DNA from: Echria macrotheca
Lineage: Eukaryota > Ascomycota > Sordariomycetes > Sordariales > Schizotheciaceae
Reading direction: 5' to 3'
Assembly (NCBI GenBank): GCA_030411725.1
Contig: MU839829.1
Location: 434,001-498,000, forward strand
Length of the DNA: 64,000 bases
The stretch's first letter is position 1. The number at the start of each line of letters is the position of its first letter. Below the pieces are notes generated by a model. The model worked only from the letters and a program-made list of their open reading frames with translations, did no database searches and had not been told where the DNA came from. Positions 10,464 to 20,975 of the stretch are shown here, piece by piece. The position numbers and the translations under genes are program-made.

Positions 10464-12122
10464 ATGCCGCTCGAAATCCCAATCAAATCACCCGTCGGGG
10501 ACAAGCTCGACTGGGAGTGTCAGGACCTAAAACAGAAATTCCCACGCTCCCGGAACGACATCAAAGTCCCCATCCCCCATCCCCAAGAATGCCTCCTCCT
10601 CATCGACGGCGAGGTGATCAAGTCGACCAACAAGCCGGCCGACGTCGCCTCGCCCATCGTCACGCAGGCCAAGCCAGACGAGCACATCGTCATCGGCCGC
10701 TTCGAGATGGCCTCCGAGGCGCAAGCGATGCAAGCGCTCGAGGCGGCGTCGCGCGCGTACGGCTACGGCCGGGGCGCGTGGGCGGCGATGTCGATGGAGA
10801 AGCGGTGCGACAGGATGCGCGCGTTCGCCGACGGGCTCGAGAGCAAGACCGACGAGATTGCGCCGCTGCTGATGTGGGAAATCGGCAAGAGCGCCAAGGA
10901 CGCGCGCTCCGAGGTGACGAGGACGGTGGCGTACATCCGCACCGCCATTGACGAGGCTCTCAAGCTTGTGAGGTCTGAGTCGCGCTGGGAGGAGCAGAAG
11001 GGGATTCTGTGCCAGATCCGTCATTTGCCTGTCGGCGTGGTGCTCGCCTCGTCGCCGTTCAATTATCCGCTCAATGAGGCTTATACCACGTTCATACCCG
11101 CGCTGCTGATGGGCAACTCGGTCATTGTGCGTGCACCGCGTAACGGGGCGACGCCGCATTTTCCCACCCTCGAGCTGTTCGCGGAGCATTTCCCCCGCGG
11201 GGTTATTCAGCTCTTGACGGGTTCGGGAAGGGAGGTGATGGGTGCGCTGGTGGGGACTGGTCGGATCGATGCGGTGGCCTTCATCGGGACTGCTTCGAGT
11301 GCGAAGGGCTTGCTGAAGGGCGCACCAAATCCGCAGAGGCTGAGGGTGATGTATGAGGGCGAGGCAAAGGATGCCGCAATTCTGCTTCCGGATGCGGACT
11401 TGGAGGTCGCTGTTGACAGTTGCGTGTCGGGCATGACATCCTTCAACGGGCAGCGGTGCACCGCTATCAAGATGATTTGGGTTCACGAGTCACAGGCGGG
11501 CGACTTCCTGGCCAAGTTGTCCGACAAGATCGACTCTCTCGTGCCGGGCATGCCGTGGGACGAGAACGCGAAGATCACCCCGCTGTGCGAGGACTCGAAG
11601 CCGATATACATCAAGCAGCTGATCGAGGATGCGCTTGCGAAGGGTGCGCACATCGTCAACAAGACGGGAGGAAAGTGCTTCAAGACGCTGTGTACCCTGT
11701 CCATCCTCGCGCCCGTCAACAAGGACATGAAAATCTGGAGCGAGGAGCAGTTCGGGCCAGTCACACCCGTTGCTGTGTATTCTGACATCCAGGAGCCGAT
11801 CGACTGGGTTGCCCACAGCGAGTATGGTTTGCAGTGTGCTGTTTTTGGGTATGAAGAGGGACCGCTGGGGCGTGTGGTCGACTCGCTCGCGTACCATGTG
11901 GGACGGATCAACATCAACGCGCCGGATCAGAGGGGGCCGGATGTGTTCCCATTTACAGGACGTGGGAACTCGGCGCTGGGGATTCTGAATGCGGCGGAGG
12001 GGCTCAAGTTCTTCTCGGTGCCGACTATGGTGGCGGCAAAGACGGATGATAAGCGAAGCGTGGCTGCGTTGAAGGCGCTGAATGATGGTGATAAGTCAGC
12101 TGTGCTGTTTGGTGCGAAGTGA
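10464..12122 (+). CDS. GAPN-type NADP-dependent aldehyde dehydrogenase
   Basis: An intronless ORF of 552 residues in the aldehyde dehydrogenase superfamily. The oxyanion/cofactor motif SPFNYPLNE, the catalytic cysteine in FNGQRCTAIK (Cys332) and the general-base glutamate in MYEGEAKD (Glu298) are present. The 34-residue Glu-to-Cys spacing is canonical. The usual ELGGK motif is altered to EGEAK. The C-terminal QRGPDVFPF segment and the SPFNYP motif match non-phosphorylating glyceraldehyde-3-phosphate dehydrogenases (GAPN), which oxidise G3P to 3-phosphoglycerate with NADP+. The N-terminus is about 50 residues longer than in bacterial GAPN. No targeting signal is evident, so it is probably cytosolic. 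Substrate specificity is inferred from family resemblance; another aldehyde is possible. A large antisense ORF over the 5' half is a codon-bias shadow. Confidence 0.85.
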   Translation: MPLEIPIKSPVGDKLDWECQDLKQKFPRSRNDIKVPIPHPQECLLLIDGEVIKSTNKPADVASPIVTQAKPDEHIVIGRFEMASEAQAMQALEAASRAYGYGRGAWAAMSMEKRCDRMRAFADGLESKTDEIAPLLMWEIGKSAKDARSEVTRTVAYIRTAIDEALKLVRSESRWEEQKGILCQIRHLPVGVVLASSPFNYPLNEAYTTFIPALLMGNSVIVRAPRNGATPHFPTLELFAEHFPRGVIQLLTGSGREVMGALVGTGRIDAVAFIGTASSAKGLLKGAPNPQRLRVMYEGEAKDAAILLPDADLEVAVDSCVSGMTSFNGQRCTAIKMIWVHESQAGDFLAKLSDKIDSLVPGMPWDENAKITPLCEDSKPIYIKQLIEDALAKGAHIVNKTGGKCFKTLCTLSILAPVNKDMKIWSEEQFGPVTPVAVYSDIQEPIDWVAHSEYGLQCAVFGYEEGPLGRVVDSLAYHVGRININAPDQRGPDVFPFTGRGNSALGILNAAEGLKFFSVPTMVAAKTDDKRSVAALKALNDGDKSAVLFGAK

Positions 12123-13921
12123 GGAGGGAAGATGGAGTGCGTACATACCTCTGCAGATAACCCGTAGCTGAGGAAATTTGAGGTTATTTGAAGGGTTGGA
12201 TATTCGTCTTGCTGTTCTGTGTTGCAAGGACAGTCGAATCAACGGTCGTGCCCCCCGTGTTCGAGCCAAGCCTGCCGTCATGATGATAACCCCATCCGCC
12301 TTGTGTGATTTTGTGTTTGCTAGCTTCCCGGACCTAGGTTTTTGTAGGCACTTCCTTATCTGCTGACTGAGCGTAGCCCATTAGGGGGGTGGTGTACGGA
12401 TTGGTAGCGACCGTCTGAGAATGATTCCAAATTTGGTTAGCTATCGAGTCCTTAAACTGCTCCGATGGTGATCTCACCCGGAATGGCGCTCACCGCCATG
12501 ATCCCTAATCGGAAAAGAAGACCGTCAACGGTACCAAGAGACAACACTTCAGACATCCTCGGTGTAGCGGACGGGACAAGTGGTCGGTAGCGATCGAGCA
12601 GCAGCGGAGCCTTCCGAGGAAGAGGTTATGTCCTACGGTCTGTCAGCACAGCGCAACTCAAATGCCCAGGCCTAGACACAGCACCCGCCACCAGAAATCA
12701 TACCCTACTTTGTCTTCCCAGCCCAACTGGGTGGTGGGCGCCGAGGTGGCCTTTGTTAGCTGCTGCAAATTGGCTTGCGAAAGCCTTCGGCAGCTTGGTA
12801 GCCTCGACCGTATGCCCGTCGTTGAGTTCTTGGGACCCAAACAATTTCAGCACCGACGCGGCTCGCGGTTCGGGGAATGGCTTGTGTGATCTCGGTAGGA
12901 AGGAAGACGAAAGACGGGTCAGAAGAAAATTTGCCCGAAACGCGAACCAGGCATAGCTGCCCGTCGTTGAAAATTCTCGCCGTAGGTCCTCGTGAAGATA
13001 TTCCTGGGACCAAAGAGAGGTTGGTGTTGATATAATCAGAATTGGCAATCGAAGATGCAGGCTCGGGAAATGATGGGATATAGAAAGCAGAACAAAGGAA
13101 ATGGTGAGAATCGTCCTGTCTAACAGCCAAGCTTGGAGGGGTGGAAAAGTCTGCTTTGTTTTGATGGAGGGGCAGGCTGGTGGGTGATGAACAGAAGCGG
13201 GGAACCCACCGCGCACCTCTTGAAAGGAGACACTCTCGATCCCCGATCGTCGAGTTTGTATCCCTTGGAGAAACTGGTGATGACTCGAAAAACCAGCCGT
13301 GACTCGAACCGCCCGCGAGTGTCATACTGCTAATATGGGAAAGTGTCAGGCCAGATCCACGCCAGAGCTGCAGTAGTCTCAGGCATCACTGGGGCGTCTT
13401 CTGGTTAAGCCTTGATAGAAGAGACATCATTGAGCACCATGACAGGGCAAACGCCCCTCGAGTGTTTCGATCCAGGCAAAGCGCTTGAGAACTATCCATT
13501 AATCGCAAAAAAATGCGTAGCTGAGAGAGATGGCTAGGAAAAAGGAATAAACCTCGGGTAAACTCCGCTTCTCGGTGCCTCAACCCGGCACAGTAAGGCT
13601 TGGTCACAAACGGGATAGGTAAGCTTTAATGATCACTGTCGAGCAACACTCGGGAAAGCAACAGGCTTTTTCTGGGGGGGGTTGCGGCTGATATGGTCTT
13701 ATCATTAAATTATTTGGTTTCTCGTCCTGCAATACCGTGGTTCTTCAGGGAAGCACGGAATAGTAACACAGCTTGATAACCTAAGGAGGGAAGGAAGTCC
13801 AAAGAGAATTACAAGGAAGACAAACGACCGCGAAGTGCGGTATGAATACATAGTGCCTTAATGTGAAGGCGACCGACCTACCGACTGTTTGGTTGCGGAA
13901 AAAAAAAAGAATATATTAAAT
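12123..13921. other. Intergenic, no gene seen
   Basis: Minus-strand ORFs of 172-189 codons at 12698-13325 overlap each other in different frames and have no domain texture. A B-box-like GGTTCGAGTC lies near 13300 without a matching A box. No supported gene. Confidence 0.45.
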
Positions 13922-13931
13922 AAAAAAGAAA

Positions 13932-14047
13932 CAACTCGCCCCAGATTCGAACTGGGCCCCTCATGTCGGGCGAGAAGTCAGTCCTGCCCCCCTTCAGAAC
14001 CTCCCCTCTCCCCCGCGCTAGCTGTGCGACCACTACACCAACGAGCC
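13932..14047 (-). ncRNA. tRNA-like Pol III RNA, copy 1
   Basis: A 116-nt tRNA-like gene. The acceptor GGCTCGT pairs with GCGAGTT (7 bp, with wobbles). It has a D-arm GTGT/GCAC, a perfect T-arm CCCAG-TTCGAAT-CTGGG, and an oligo-T run at 13922-13927. Between the D and T arms there is no recognisable anticodon. Instead a long hairpin ends in GTTCTG-AAGGGGGG-CAGGAC. A TATAATAGCTAG box lies 34 nt upstream. The gene and its flanks are an inverted near-copy of 20826-20985. The T-arm and A/B boxes argue for Pol III transcription; the function is unknown. Confidence 0.7.
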
Positions 14048-14069
14048 GTTATTATTACGAGCTGGAAAA

Positions 14070-14081
14070 CTAGCTATTATA
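14070..14081 (-). promoter_or_regulatory. TATA/GCTAG box of tRNA-like copy 1
   Basis: TATAATAGCTAG starts at -34 relative to the tRNA-like 5' end. The same spacing is seen in copies 3 and 4, and nearly so in copy 5. An external TATA at this distance fits U6-like Pol III promoters. Confidence 0.6.
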
Positions 14082-15582
14082 CCCAGAAGGTGTGTGCGTG
14101 GCCTTCCCAAAGAAACGAAAAAGCACCCCCACCATTAAAACACGCGACCAGCGCTACGATTTCTCATATAAGCCACAGTTATTAAACACGCTGGCAGCGC
14201 TCATGACACGGCATCCTATCATTGGGGTCTCATATTATCAAAGTAGTGGTTCTGGTGTCCCGTTCTTGAGCATTCCGTCCAGCAGTCATTGGAGATTACC
14301 TAGGATCTTACGCAGTGGGATGAGAATCTGGTTTCTCCGCGGACAAAGCCCAAGGTAGATCCCCAACTCGACGACGTTTGGCCCATTCTGAAGGCCCTCC
14401 GTCATTGCGACTCACCCACAGCTAGCTTTTCCAGCCCATACACACGCACACATACCTTCTCCTCTTAACCATCACACATTTCACAAGCAGTAGAACTTGG
14501 AGTGTGCGAAAATCCTGCTACAAATTACAAGTGGCTGCTCCTACATATATCGTACAAGTACATAAACTCCAACAACCTACAGCAATATCGTACAAACACA
14601 AATGCCCCGACACCTCCTCCAACAGCCTACTCAGACATAGGCGTGTAGATATCCGAAAGCTCAACTGCCAGCTCCTCATACCTGCTCATATCCCCTGCGC
14701 TCATCTCGTCAGGGTGATTGATTCTCATGTCGTCAAGCCTTTCAAGCTCACGGAGCTTGCACCACACCCTCTGTTCCCAGTCTATGATTTGAGCTAGGGG
14801 CGGGACGTAGTAAAGCTTCCAACAGTCGCTCTCCAAGCTTGCCGTCGCTTGACTCTTCTCCGTCTCGCGATAACTCTTGTCGGAATGGGCGCGGCCAGCA
14901 TGCTCATCTGCCAAGCAGTGCAGCGGCGTCTGGTTCCTTGGTGCCCAACTGATGTGAATGCGCACATCTTTCTCCGCTAGTTTATCCGCTAGTCGTGCCA
15001 AACTGTCGAAGATTGGATGCATGAAGGAGTGCAATCTGGTCTCTTCTCGGTCGTACATCCAGCGACCAGCAAGTTCCTTGAGCTCCCGTATGCAATGCTG
15101 TGAATCTGTGAAGATGCGTACCGTTTTGCGGTACACATCAACACCACGTTGACTGTGATCAGCAATAATTGTTGAGGCCCGTGAAACCGCCTCCGTAATT
15201 CCCATCAGCTCGGTTTGGTTGACGTCAATTGCCTTTGACATCTTCCAGCCGAAGGCTTCTTCGGCACCAGTCCTGACTCCTGGGCCAGGGTTCTTGAAGG
15301 CTATAGCGAAGCCCCCAGTGCCAGTTGGCTCATACTCCTGAGCACTCTCGGCACTGTCCCAGGAGCCATCAGTGAATAGAACCAAGTTGAGATCGTCCCC
15401 AATAAAGGGGAACTCTTTTGAGGCTCTAATAGCAGCGTGCCGCGCAGCGTCCGGATTGAGTATCGAAAATTCGAAATTGCGAAAAAATTGGAACTCTGGT
15501 ACAAAGAACCCGCGTTCCAAAGCATTTTCGAGGTACCATTCAGTACAGATCGGAGGATCTAGTATTCACCAGTTAATAAGAG

Positions 15583-15807
15583 TTTTAATTTACGGTTATC
15601 CTCGCGAACAAGAGTTTACACCGCTTTGCAATGCGGATATGCTACCAAGATTTCCGACTTTGACCACAGGAACTGAGAGGGCTCGATTGGTTTCAATAAA
15701 CCAGCCGGTCTTCTCGCATTAAAGGACCCTCGCCAAAGCTCCTGATCGCGGATGAAAAAGGGTTATGCAGAATAAACTCTTGTTCGCGCAAGTAACCCGT
15801 AATAAAA
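15583..15807. mobile_element. MITE-like element inside the RNase H gene intron
   Basis: A 225-bp segment bounded by inverted repeats of about 35 bp (15583-15618 and 15773-15807) that share CGCGAACAAGAGTTTA exactly and most other positions. It has no ORF. Removing it leaves an ordinary 51-bp intron with a TTAAC branch site. I could not define a clear target-site duplication. Confidence 0.65.
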
Positions 15808-15944
15808 TGTGAGGGGGTGTGTGGAACTGCCTACCTGACGTAAACGATGGACCATGCTCGGCCCGGCCGTCACCCTCAATGTCAAGGTTCTGACCATTGT
15901 CGCCGTGGCCGCCAGCGTCCTTGTTGAGAGCTTTCGTGGATTTA

Positions 15945-16050
15945 CCACGCGCGGATTTACCACGCGCAGATTTACCACGCGCGGATTTACCACGCGTAGA
16001 TTTCTTACGCGCAGATTTACTACGCACAGATTTACCGCGCGCAGACTTAG
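15945..16050 (-). repeat. 15-bp tandem repeat encoding ARGKS units
   Basis: About seven imperfect copies of a 15-bp unit (for example ACGCGCGGATTTACC on the plus strand) code in frame for repeated (A/T)RGKS, giving a strongly basic segment before the RNase H domain. Confidence 0.7.
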
Positions 16051-16396
16051 CCGGCTTCTTCGATCGTCCAGCTGCGAGGGCCACCGGGCCGGAAGCCTCT
16101 GACCGCTCCCCACCCTACGGAAAACGCGCCACGAGACCGACGTTTCGGCTGGTAGACCTCGCAGCCGCTGGGTCTCCGGGCTTGACTTTGGACCTAAAAA
16201 TCTCGACGTTAGTGAACATCCTGAAAACGCCTGTAGGAAAAGTTGTGAAATCACTGGCAGCGCCTGCTGAAAGATGAACGGCCGTGTTCGTGTGAGGCTC
16301 TGCTATCAATACTCGAAAGACGAGATGTTGTGGGCGAAATGTTATGTACCCGATATGTTTGGGCTTGAGAGAAGAAGATCTGACTTCCGGACGCAT

Positions 16397-17533
16397 TTGA
16401 ACTCGGACATTGGGGACGTGAAGAGTGGGCGGAAAATTTGCTCTTTACCCTCCCATGGGTTGAAGGGGAGCAGGGGTTGTTGGTCAATTCAATGAACGCC
16501 CGGGGATGGATATTTCCGTCTTGAATTGCACCAGCGAAGGGTGGTTTGGAGGGATAGTTTTGGAAGGGACCTCTTAGGGCGTTTGATGCATCAGAGATTG
16601 AACCATCCAGTGTGCCCTTTCAGGCTTCCTGTCACTCGCCCAGGATATGATGGTCAACTCATCATCACGAGTAACAATGCTAGTCACTTGGAGGAACTAC
16701 CACCCAAGCCGACTTGGCCATTGTCGAGATTATGGAATGTCGAGAACGGTGCGACAAAAAGGAATAGGTCCTGACGTGGCTCTGCTCGACCAGAATCGAT
16801 GGATGAACGGAAACGGGACGCACCTGGACATTTTCTCCAGTTCTGCACAGCTTCAAGACAGGTGTCTTGCGTGCTTGATTTTTGTGAGACTGGCGAGTGA
16901 GGACAAAGTTAGCATGGAACGTTTCATGCGAGATTTCGTCTGAGATTTCGATGACTCTCGGATTGGTAGGGTAGGTAAATTCTTTGACGTGTAGGGTCCA
17001 GCGCAGAATGGTGGAAAATACTTACCTTTTACGAACGACACGCGAGGAAAAGAAAAACGAAGCGAATGGGAACTCGATCGGTTGCTGGGGAGAAATACAA
17101 TTCTCGCCGGCGCTGATCGCGGATTGCCTTGCTTCTTCGATCTTGCGAGAAGAAGAGAGGAAAGAGGGGCAAAAAAAATTTGGGCGCCAAAAAGTACTCA
17201 ACGGGCGTGGGAACTCCCACGAGGAAAGAAGGTGAGCGCGAAGGGTGCTGTGGGGAAGGAGACAAGGGTGTGTGGGGCGACCGCCCCAGTGAACCATTCG
17301 GCCATTTGAACTGCCAGGTCCCCGAGTATCTCAGCTCAACAACCCGATGTTGTAACGGCAGTATGTCTATGATACCAGGAGCATTAATGCCCAGAAGAGG
17401 GGCGGAGCTTATGGTGCTCCGGGGTCTTCAAGGTCCAGTTCGACCAATCTCTTGGGCTGCGTTAAGTGCCGGGCGAAACAATAGTTCACCTGACGAGGCT
17501 TTATCTATCACCCTCCCCACCCTCAAATTCAAC
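16397..17533. other. Intergenic, no gene seen
   Basis: The short overlapping ORFs here lack family features. No repeat or RNA gene was recognised until the tRNA-like gene at 17534. Confidence 0.45.
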
Positions 17534-17641
17534 GGTTCACTGGTGTAATGGTCGCACACCTGCGAGGCGATGAACGGTCTGAAGGGGGGCAGTCGGGAAC
17601 TGCGTCGCAGAAAGGTCCCAGTTCGAATCTGGGGTGAGTCT
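17534..17641 (+). ncRNA. tRNA-like Pol III RNA, copy 2
   Basis: The shortest copy (108 nt). The acceptor GGTTCAC pairs with GTGAGTC; compared with copies 1, 3 and 4 both strands have changed together (T/A and A/T instead of C/G and G/C), which is covariation. The D-arm is GTGT/GCAC and the T-arm CCCAG/CTGGG is perfect. A stem CTGCGA/TCGCAG precedes CTG-AAGGGGGG-CAG. An oligo-T run lies at 17643-17648. The upstream TATA is weak (TTTATCTATC at -34). Confidence 0.65.
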
Positions 17642-17648
17642 CTTTTTT

Positions 17649-19237
17649 GACATTTTTGTCGTTATATCCCACCCCGCCCTGTTATGTTTTGCTTATTTTT
17701 GGTCTTTTGACTCGAGCCTCCAAAAGGATTGTTTTATTTATGACGAGCTGGTAAATGCATTGACTCGCAGTTAAATCACAATGATTCAACTAGACTCGCT
17801 GATGACGCTCGACGCGTCGCAACCACGATCCGTATCGGTGGGTTTGCTACCGGGTCATATATGCCCACCCTCTCCCCTAATCTCATTTAAACCCACGATA
17901 TATTTCACAAGCTTTTGTGTGCAAACATTGAGGTTAAACTTGAGTTTGGCATGGAGAATGGAGATCTGAAATATGCCTCCCTTCGATGGGAACAGCGTGC
18001 CGACATGTATGAATTACCTGACACGCAGCGCCACGAAATGGCGGATATTATCACCGAGGGAAACTTCTGTTTTCCGATTTTACCACTTATCTTGATTCTG
18101 TCTAGTCCATTTGAAGCCAGAAACCCCTTCAAGCAGTCTTGTTTACGATGCTGAGACCACCCGAAGTGGACGCAACCCACCGAACGCGGCACAGACAGAC
18201 AGTCGATATTTGTCATGTGAGCCATGTGCTTTTTCACCCGGCGTACCAAGATAGCGGATTTGTCTCTCCTCGCGTCATTGCGATTGGAATGTGCTGAGTT
18301 TCCTCATCCATCGAGAGGTTGTCGTTGGATTGATGACACATCAGGGCGACGAGAGTGGGTCCATCGTCAACGTTGCTCACAACTTCACAAGCAGGCAAGC
18401 GGGTGTCAATCCAACTCAAGGCAAGTGCATGCAAAATTCGATTGCACTGTATTCGCCTGCATGATGCGCCGTCGTTTGGAAGATCGAGCAGAATTCGGTC
18501 ATCTCGTTTCTACCCTGTCACGTCTGCCTGGCAGATCAAGTGCGTCGAGGCTCGCACTTGCCGTATTGGGAAGTGGGGTGAGTGGGGGTCGGTTGTTTTG
18601 ACGTCACCTCCCCCACGCGGCAACGCGACGACGTGATGTAACGGCCGAGAACAAGACTTGACTAGACAATAACATCGTCCTTGTATCATTTTATATTAAG
18701 GAAACCATCGAGGCATCTCGGCCTTGCAGTTTGGCCTTTTCACCATCAGGCCACGGCACTGTATGGTTTCTGATGGGGCGGGCGGTTGGCGTGGGGTAGG
18801 CCCTTGTGTTAAGTTTGCTTCCACAGAAACAAGACGACAAACTCTGGCAAGAATTTGGCCCGCCTTTTGAACAAAACCGCTGCCTGGGAATGACGGCTGG
18901 ATTGAATGCTCGGGCCGATGCGCTGGCACGTCGCCTGAAACTATCAATGGAACGGATATCCGCGACGTTGATGCACGAAGTCTTCACTCAGACACATCAC
19001 GAGACTGCCCACGGCCTGATGTGGGTTTAGTTATCAAAGATGTAAGCAGGTTCATTTCTATGGAAATAAGATCATTCGCCAAACGCCACAGATTGAAAAA
19101 TGAAAGCGAAGTCATATCGTAATTATTGGTGCTGTGGCTGGATGTGAATGTGTCCTCACGCACGTGTCGCGGGTGTCGCGGGCTATTGCAGTCCTGTACG
19201 GACGGGTGTTGTTGGGGGGGAGGGGCACTGGGCCAAC
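17649..19237. other. Spacer in the tRNA-like cluster, no gene seen
   Basis: No supported coding gene. Short ORFs on both strands overlap without splice logic. Confidence 0.4.
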
Positions 19238-19249
19238 TATATGAGCTAG
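19238..19249 (+). promoter_or_regulatory. TATA/GCTAG box of tRNA-like copy 3
   Basis: TATATGAGCTAG begins exactly 34 nt before the 5' G of copy 3. Like copies 1 and 4, the run AATAATAAC immediately precedes the RNA start. Confidence 0.6.
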
Positions 19250-19271
19250 TTTCCGACACTGCAATAATAAC

Positions 19272-19388
19272 GGCTCGTTGGTGTAGTGGTAGCACTGCTT
19301 TGTGGTTGCCACGGGAGGTCCTGAAGGGGGGCAGGGCCAACTGTGGCAGCTCGAAGAGCACGCCCCAGTTCGAATCTGGGACGAGTCG
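19272..19388 (+). ncRNA. tRNA-like Pol III RNA, copy 3
   Basis: A 117-nt copy with the clearest fold. The acceptor is GGCTCGT/ACGAGTC (7 bp). The D-arm is GTGT/GCAC with an AGTGGTA loop. A 5-bp closing stem GCTTT/AGAGC sits where an anticodon stem would be. An 8-bp stem GTTGCCAC/GTGGCAGC follows, then GGTCCTG-AAGGGGGG-CAGGGCC. The T-arm is perfect and T9 stands at 19391-19399. An intron-containing tRNA reading gives no acceptable anticodon loop (purine at 32, T at 37). Confidence 0.7.
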
Positions 19389-19399
19389 CGTTTTTTTTT

Positions 19400-20825
19400 A
19401 CTTTTTTACAGCCAATCAGTCGGTCAGTCGCCTTTACATAAATAAGGCACTATTCTTCACCGACGGCCGTTTATCTTCCTTGTTCAATTGCTTTCGGACT
19501 TTCTTCCCTCTTTAACAAGCTTTTTCGTCATTACATACCAAGGAGTTAATAGCGCCTTTGGTCGCAGCAGCTTTGGCGGCGACCCAGGACAGGATTGTTG
19601 ACCTGTGGGGAAGAAGCGGGCTATCCTCCCGAGGCTGACCTTCGGTATTGCGAAGAGTTTTACAATCAAAGAAGTTCGCGCGCGAGAAAAGCTGGGATGT
19701 CGAAGAAAAAACAGATTGGCCTCCCTCAGTGCCGTGAATGGCCGATCACGCCGTTACTCAGGACCACTTACCTAACCCAGGGTCATCAAGTTATGTGACT
19801 AACCCATTCTTCACTAAAGCACCCCGTGGTACTGCGGGACGAGAGGCCAAATAGTTTAATTACAAAACCGCTCAGCAAATTAAAATGAAAAGGAAACGCC
19901 TACCCCTTCAACCTTTCACCTATTCCGTCGCTTACCTCCATCAACCGAACAAATAAACGCAATAATCTGACCAGAACCCCATCCTATCCTAAATGATACG
20001 AACAATAGACCACACCACACTCCGTAGAACTCGTGGTTTAATCCGAGCGAGCGGGTGTTTTCCCCTTGGTCCGCCGCGACGCTGAAGACACTCGAGGTTT
20101 GCAATATCGGCACATTACATAAGAATACACTTTCTGCCCAGAAATAAAGCACCGTACGTCAATACGGATTCCATTTCTTCGTAGTTAGGTCGCTTCTTCG
20201 GGAAAAAAAAGTGCAGTCGAAGCTTAAACAACAGCATTGTATTTTGACGACTCTGTTGATTGACAAAACAAACCAGGGAGCCTCGATTCCAAATGGGGAT
20301 TCCCTGTATGCGATCATTGTCCGCTGTTGGTGAGGGCTGTGCAGCTCCCCACACACGCGACTTTTCATTCCGGTCCCCGCTACCTTTCGCGTCCTCCCTT
20401 CGCTGCACATAGAGCTAGCCAAGCTAGCCAACCAGCTAATAAATTGGGAATTGTATTGCGTTTTAAAATGGTACCAATCCTTGACATTGAGATTCGGAAA
20501 ACAGAACAATGAGATTGAGCAGTGGTGGTGATAAACACTACAGCGCCGAGCGGGAACCGCCTGGACCCTGGCTGCAGAGAAACCGGACTCCCGTCCCGTT
20601 GGCTGGGATTTTGATTTCAAATACTGTTGCACGAATGCTCAAGTATTAACTAAACAAGCAAGACGTCGACAATATAAGATTACATTGGAAGAATTTCGTA
20701 GTATGACTGTATGGGTGCTGTGAACCTGTTAATTGGGGCAGATGTGAGATCGCAGCGATGGTCGCGTGTTTTAGTGGGGGACTTTGTTCCTTTAATTGGG
20801 AAGGGCCACGCACACACCTTCTGGG
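19400..20825. other. Spacer in the tRNA-like cluster, no gene seen
   Basis: No supported gene. The right end (about 20690-20825) is the duplicated upstream flank of copy 4, matching the flank of copy 1 in inverted orientation. Confidence 0.4.
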
Positions 20826-20837
20826 TATAATAGCTAG
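20826..20837 (+). promoter_or_regulatory. TATA/GCTAG box of tRNA-like copy 4
   Basis: TATAATAGCTAG at -34 from the RNA start, identical to the box of copy 1. Confidence 0.6.
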
Positions 20838-20859
20838 TTTTCCAGCTCGTAATAATAAC

Positions 20860-20975
20860 GGCTCGTTGGTGTAGTGGTCGCACAGCTAGTGCGGGAGAGA
20901 GGGGAGGTTCTGAAGGGGGGCAGGACTGACCCCTCGCCCGACATGAGGGGCCCAGTTCGAATCTGGGGCGAGTTG
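20860..20975 (+). ncRNA. tRNA-like Pol III RNA, copy 4
   Basis: A 116-nt near-duplicate of copy 1, with the same acceptor, D and T arms and GTTCTG-AAGGGGGG-CAGGAC hairpin. It differs at a few positions in the long stem (GAGGGG pairs with CCCCTC here). An oligo-T run lies at 20980-20985. The upstream flank of about 150 bp and the downstream AT-rich tail are also shared with copy 1. Confidence 0.7.

Larger units (their letters stand above)
14627..16396 (-). pseudogene. RNase H-domain gene with in-frame TAG and MITE-bearing intron
   Basis: The two exons are 15835-16396 and 14627-15558, read on the minus strand, with a GTAGGC..CTAG intron of 276 bp joined in phase 1. The C-terminal exon is a good RNase H domain: acidic residues in LFTDGSWD, NQTELMGITEA, IFTDSQH and HCLADEHAG give an intact D-E-D-D set. 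The N-terminal exon opens at an ATG (16396) and runs into a lysine/arginine tail of repeated ARGKS units. It is interrupted by one TAG at 16115-16117 (codon 94). No ATG follows until inside the catalytic domain. Either the gene is dead, or an unseen splice removes the stop. CAG to TAG would be a C-to-T change of the RIP type. Fungal RNase H proteins of this type form expanded families and may come from retroelements. Confidence 0.55.

Noticed and set aside
10527..11486. 319-codon ORF antisense to the GAPN-like gene
   Set aside because: Arg/Leu-rich shadow caused by GC-rich third codon positions of the real gene; no domain.
12698..13325. Overlapping minus ORFs of 172 and 189 codons
   Set aside because: Two frames open over the same bases with no domain; likely chance.
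13290..13330. B-box-like GGTTCGAGTC (complement)
   Set aside because: No A box or acceptor pairing around it.
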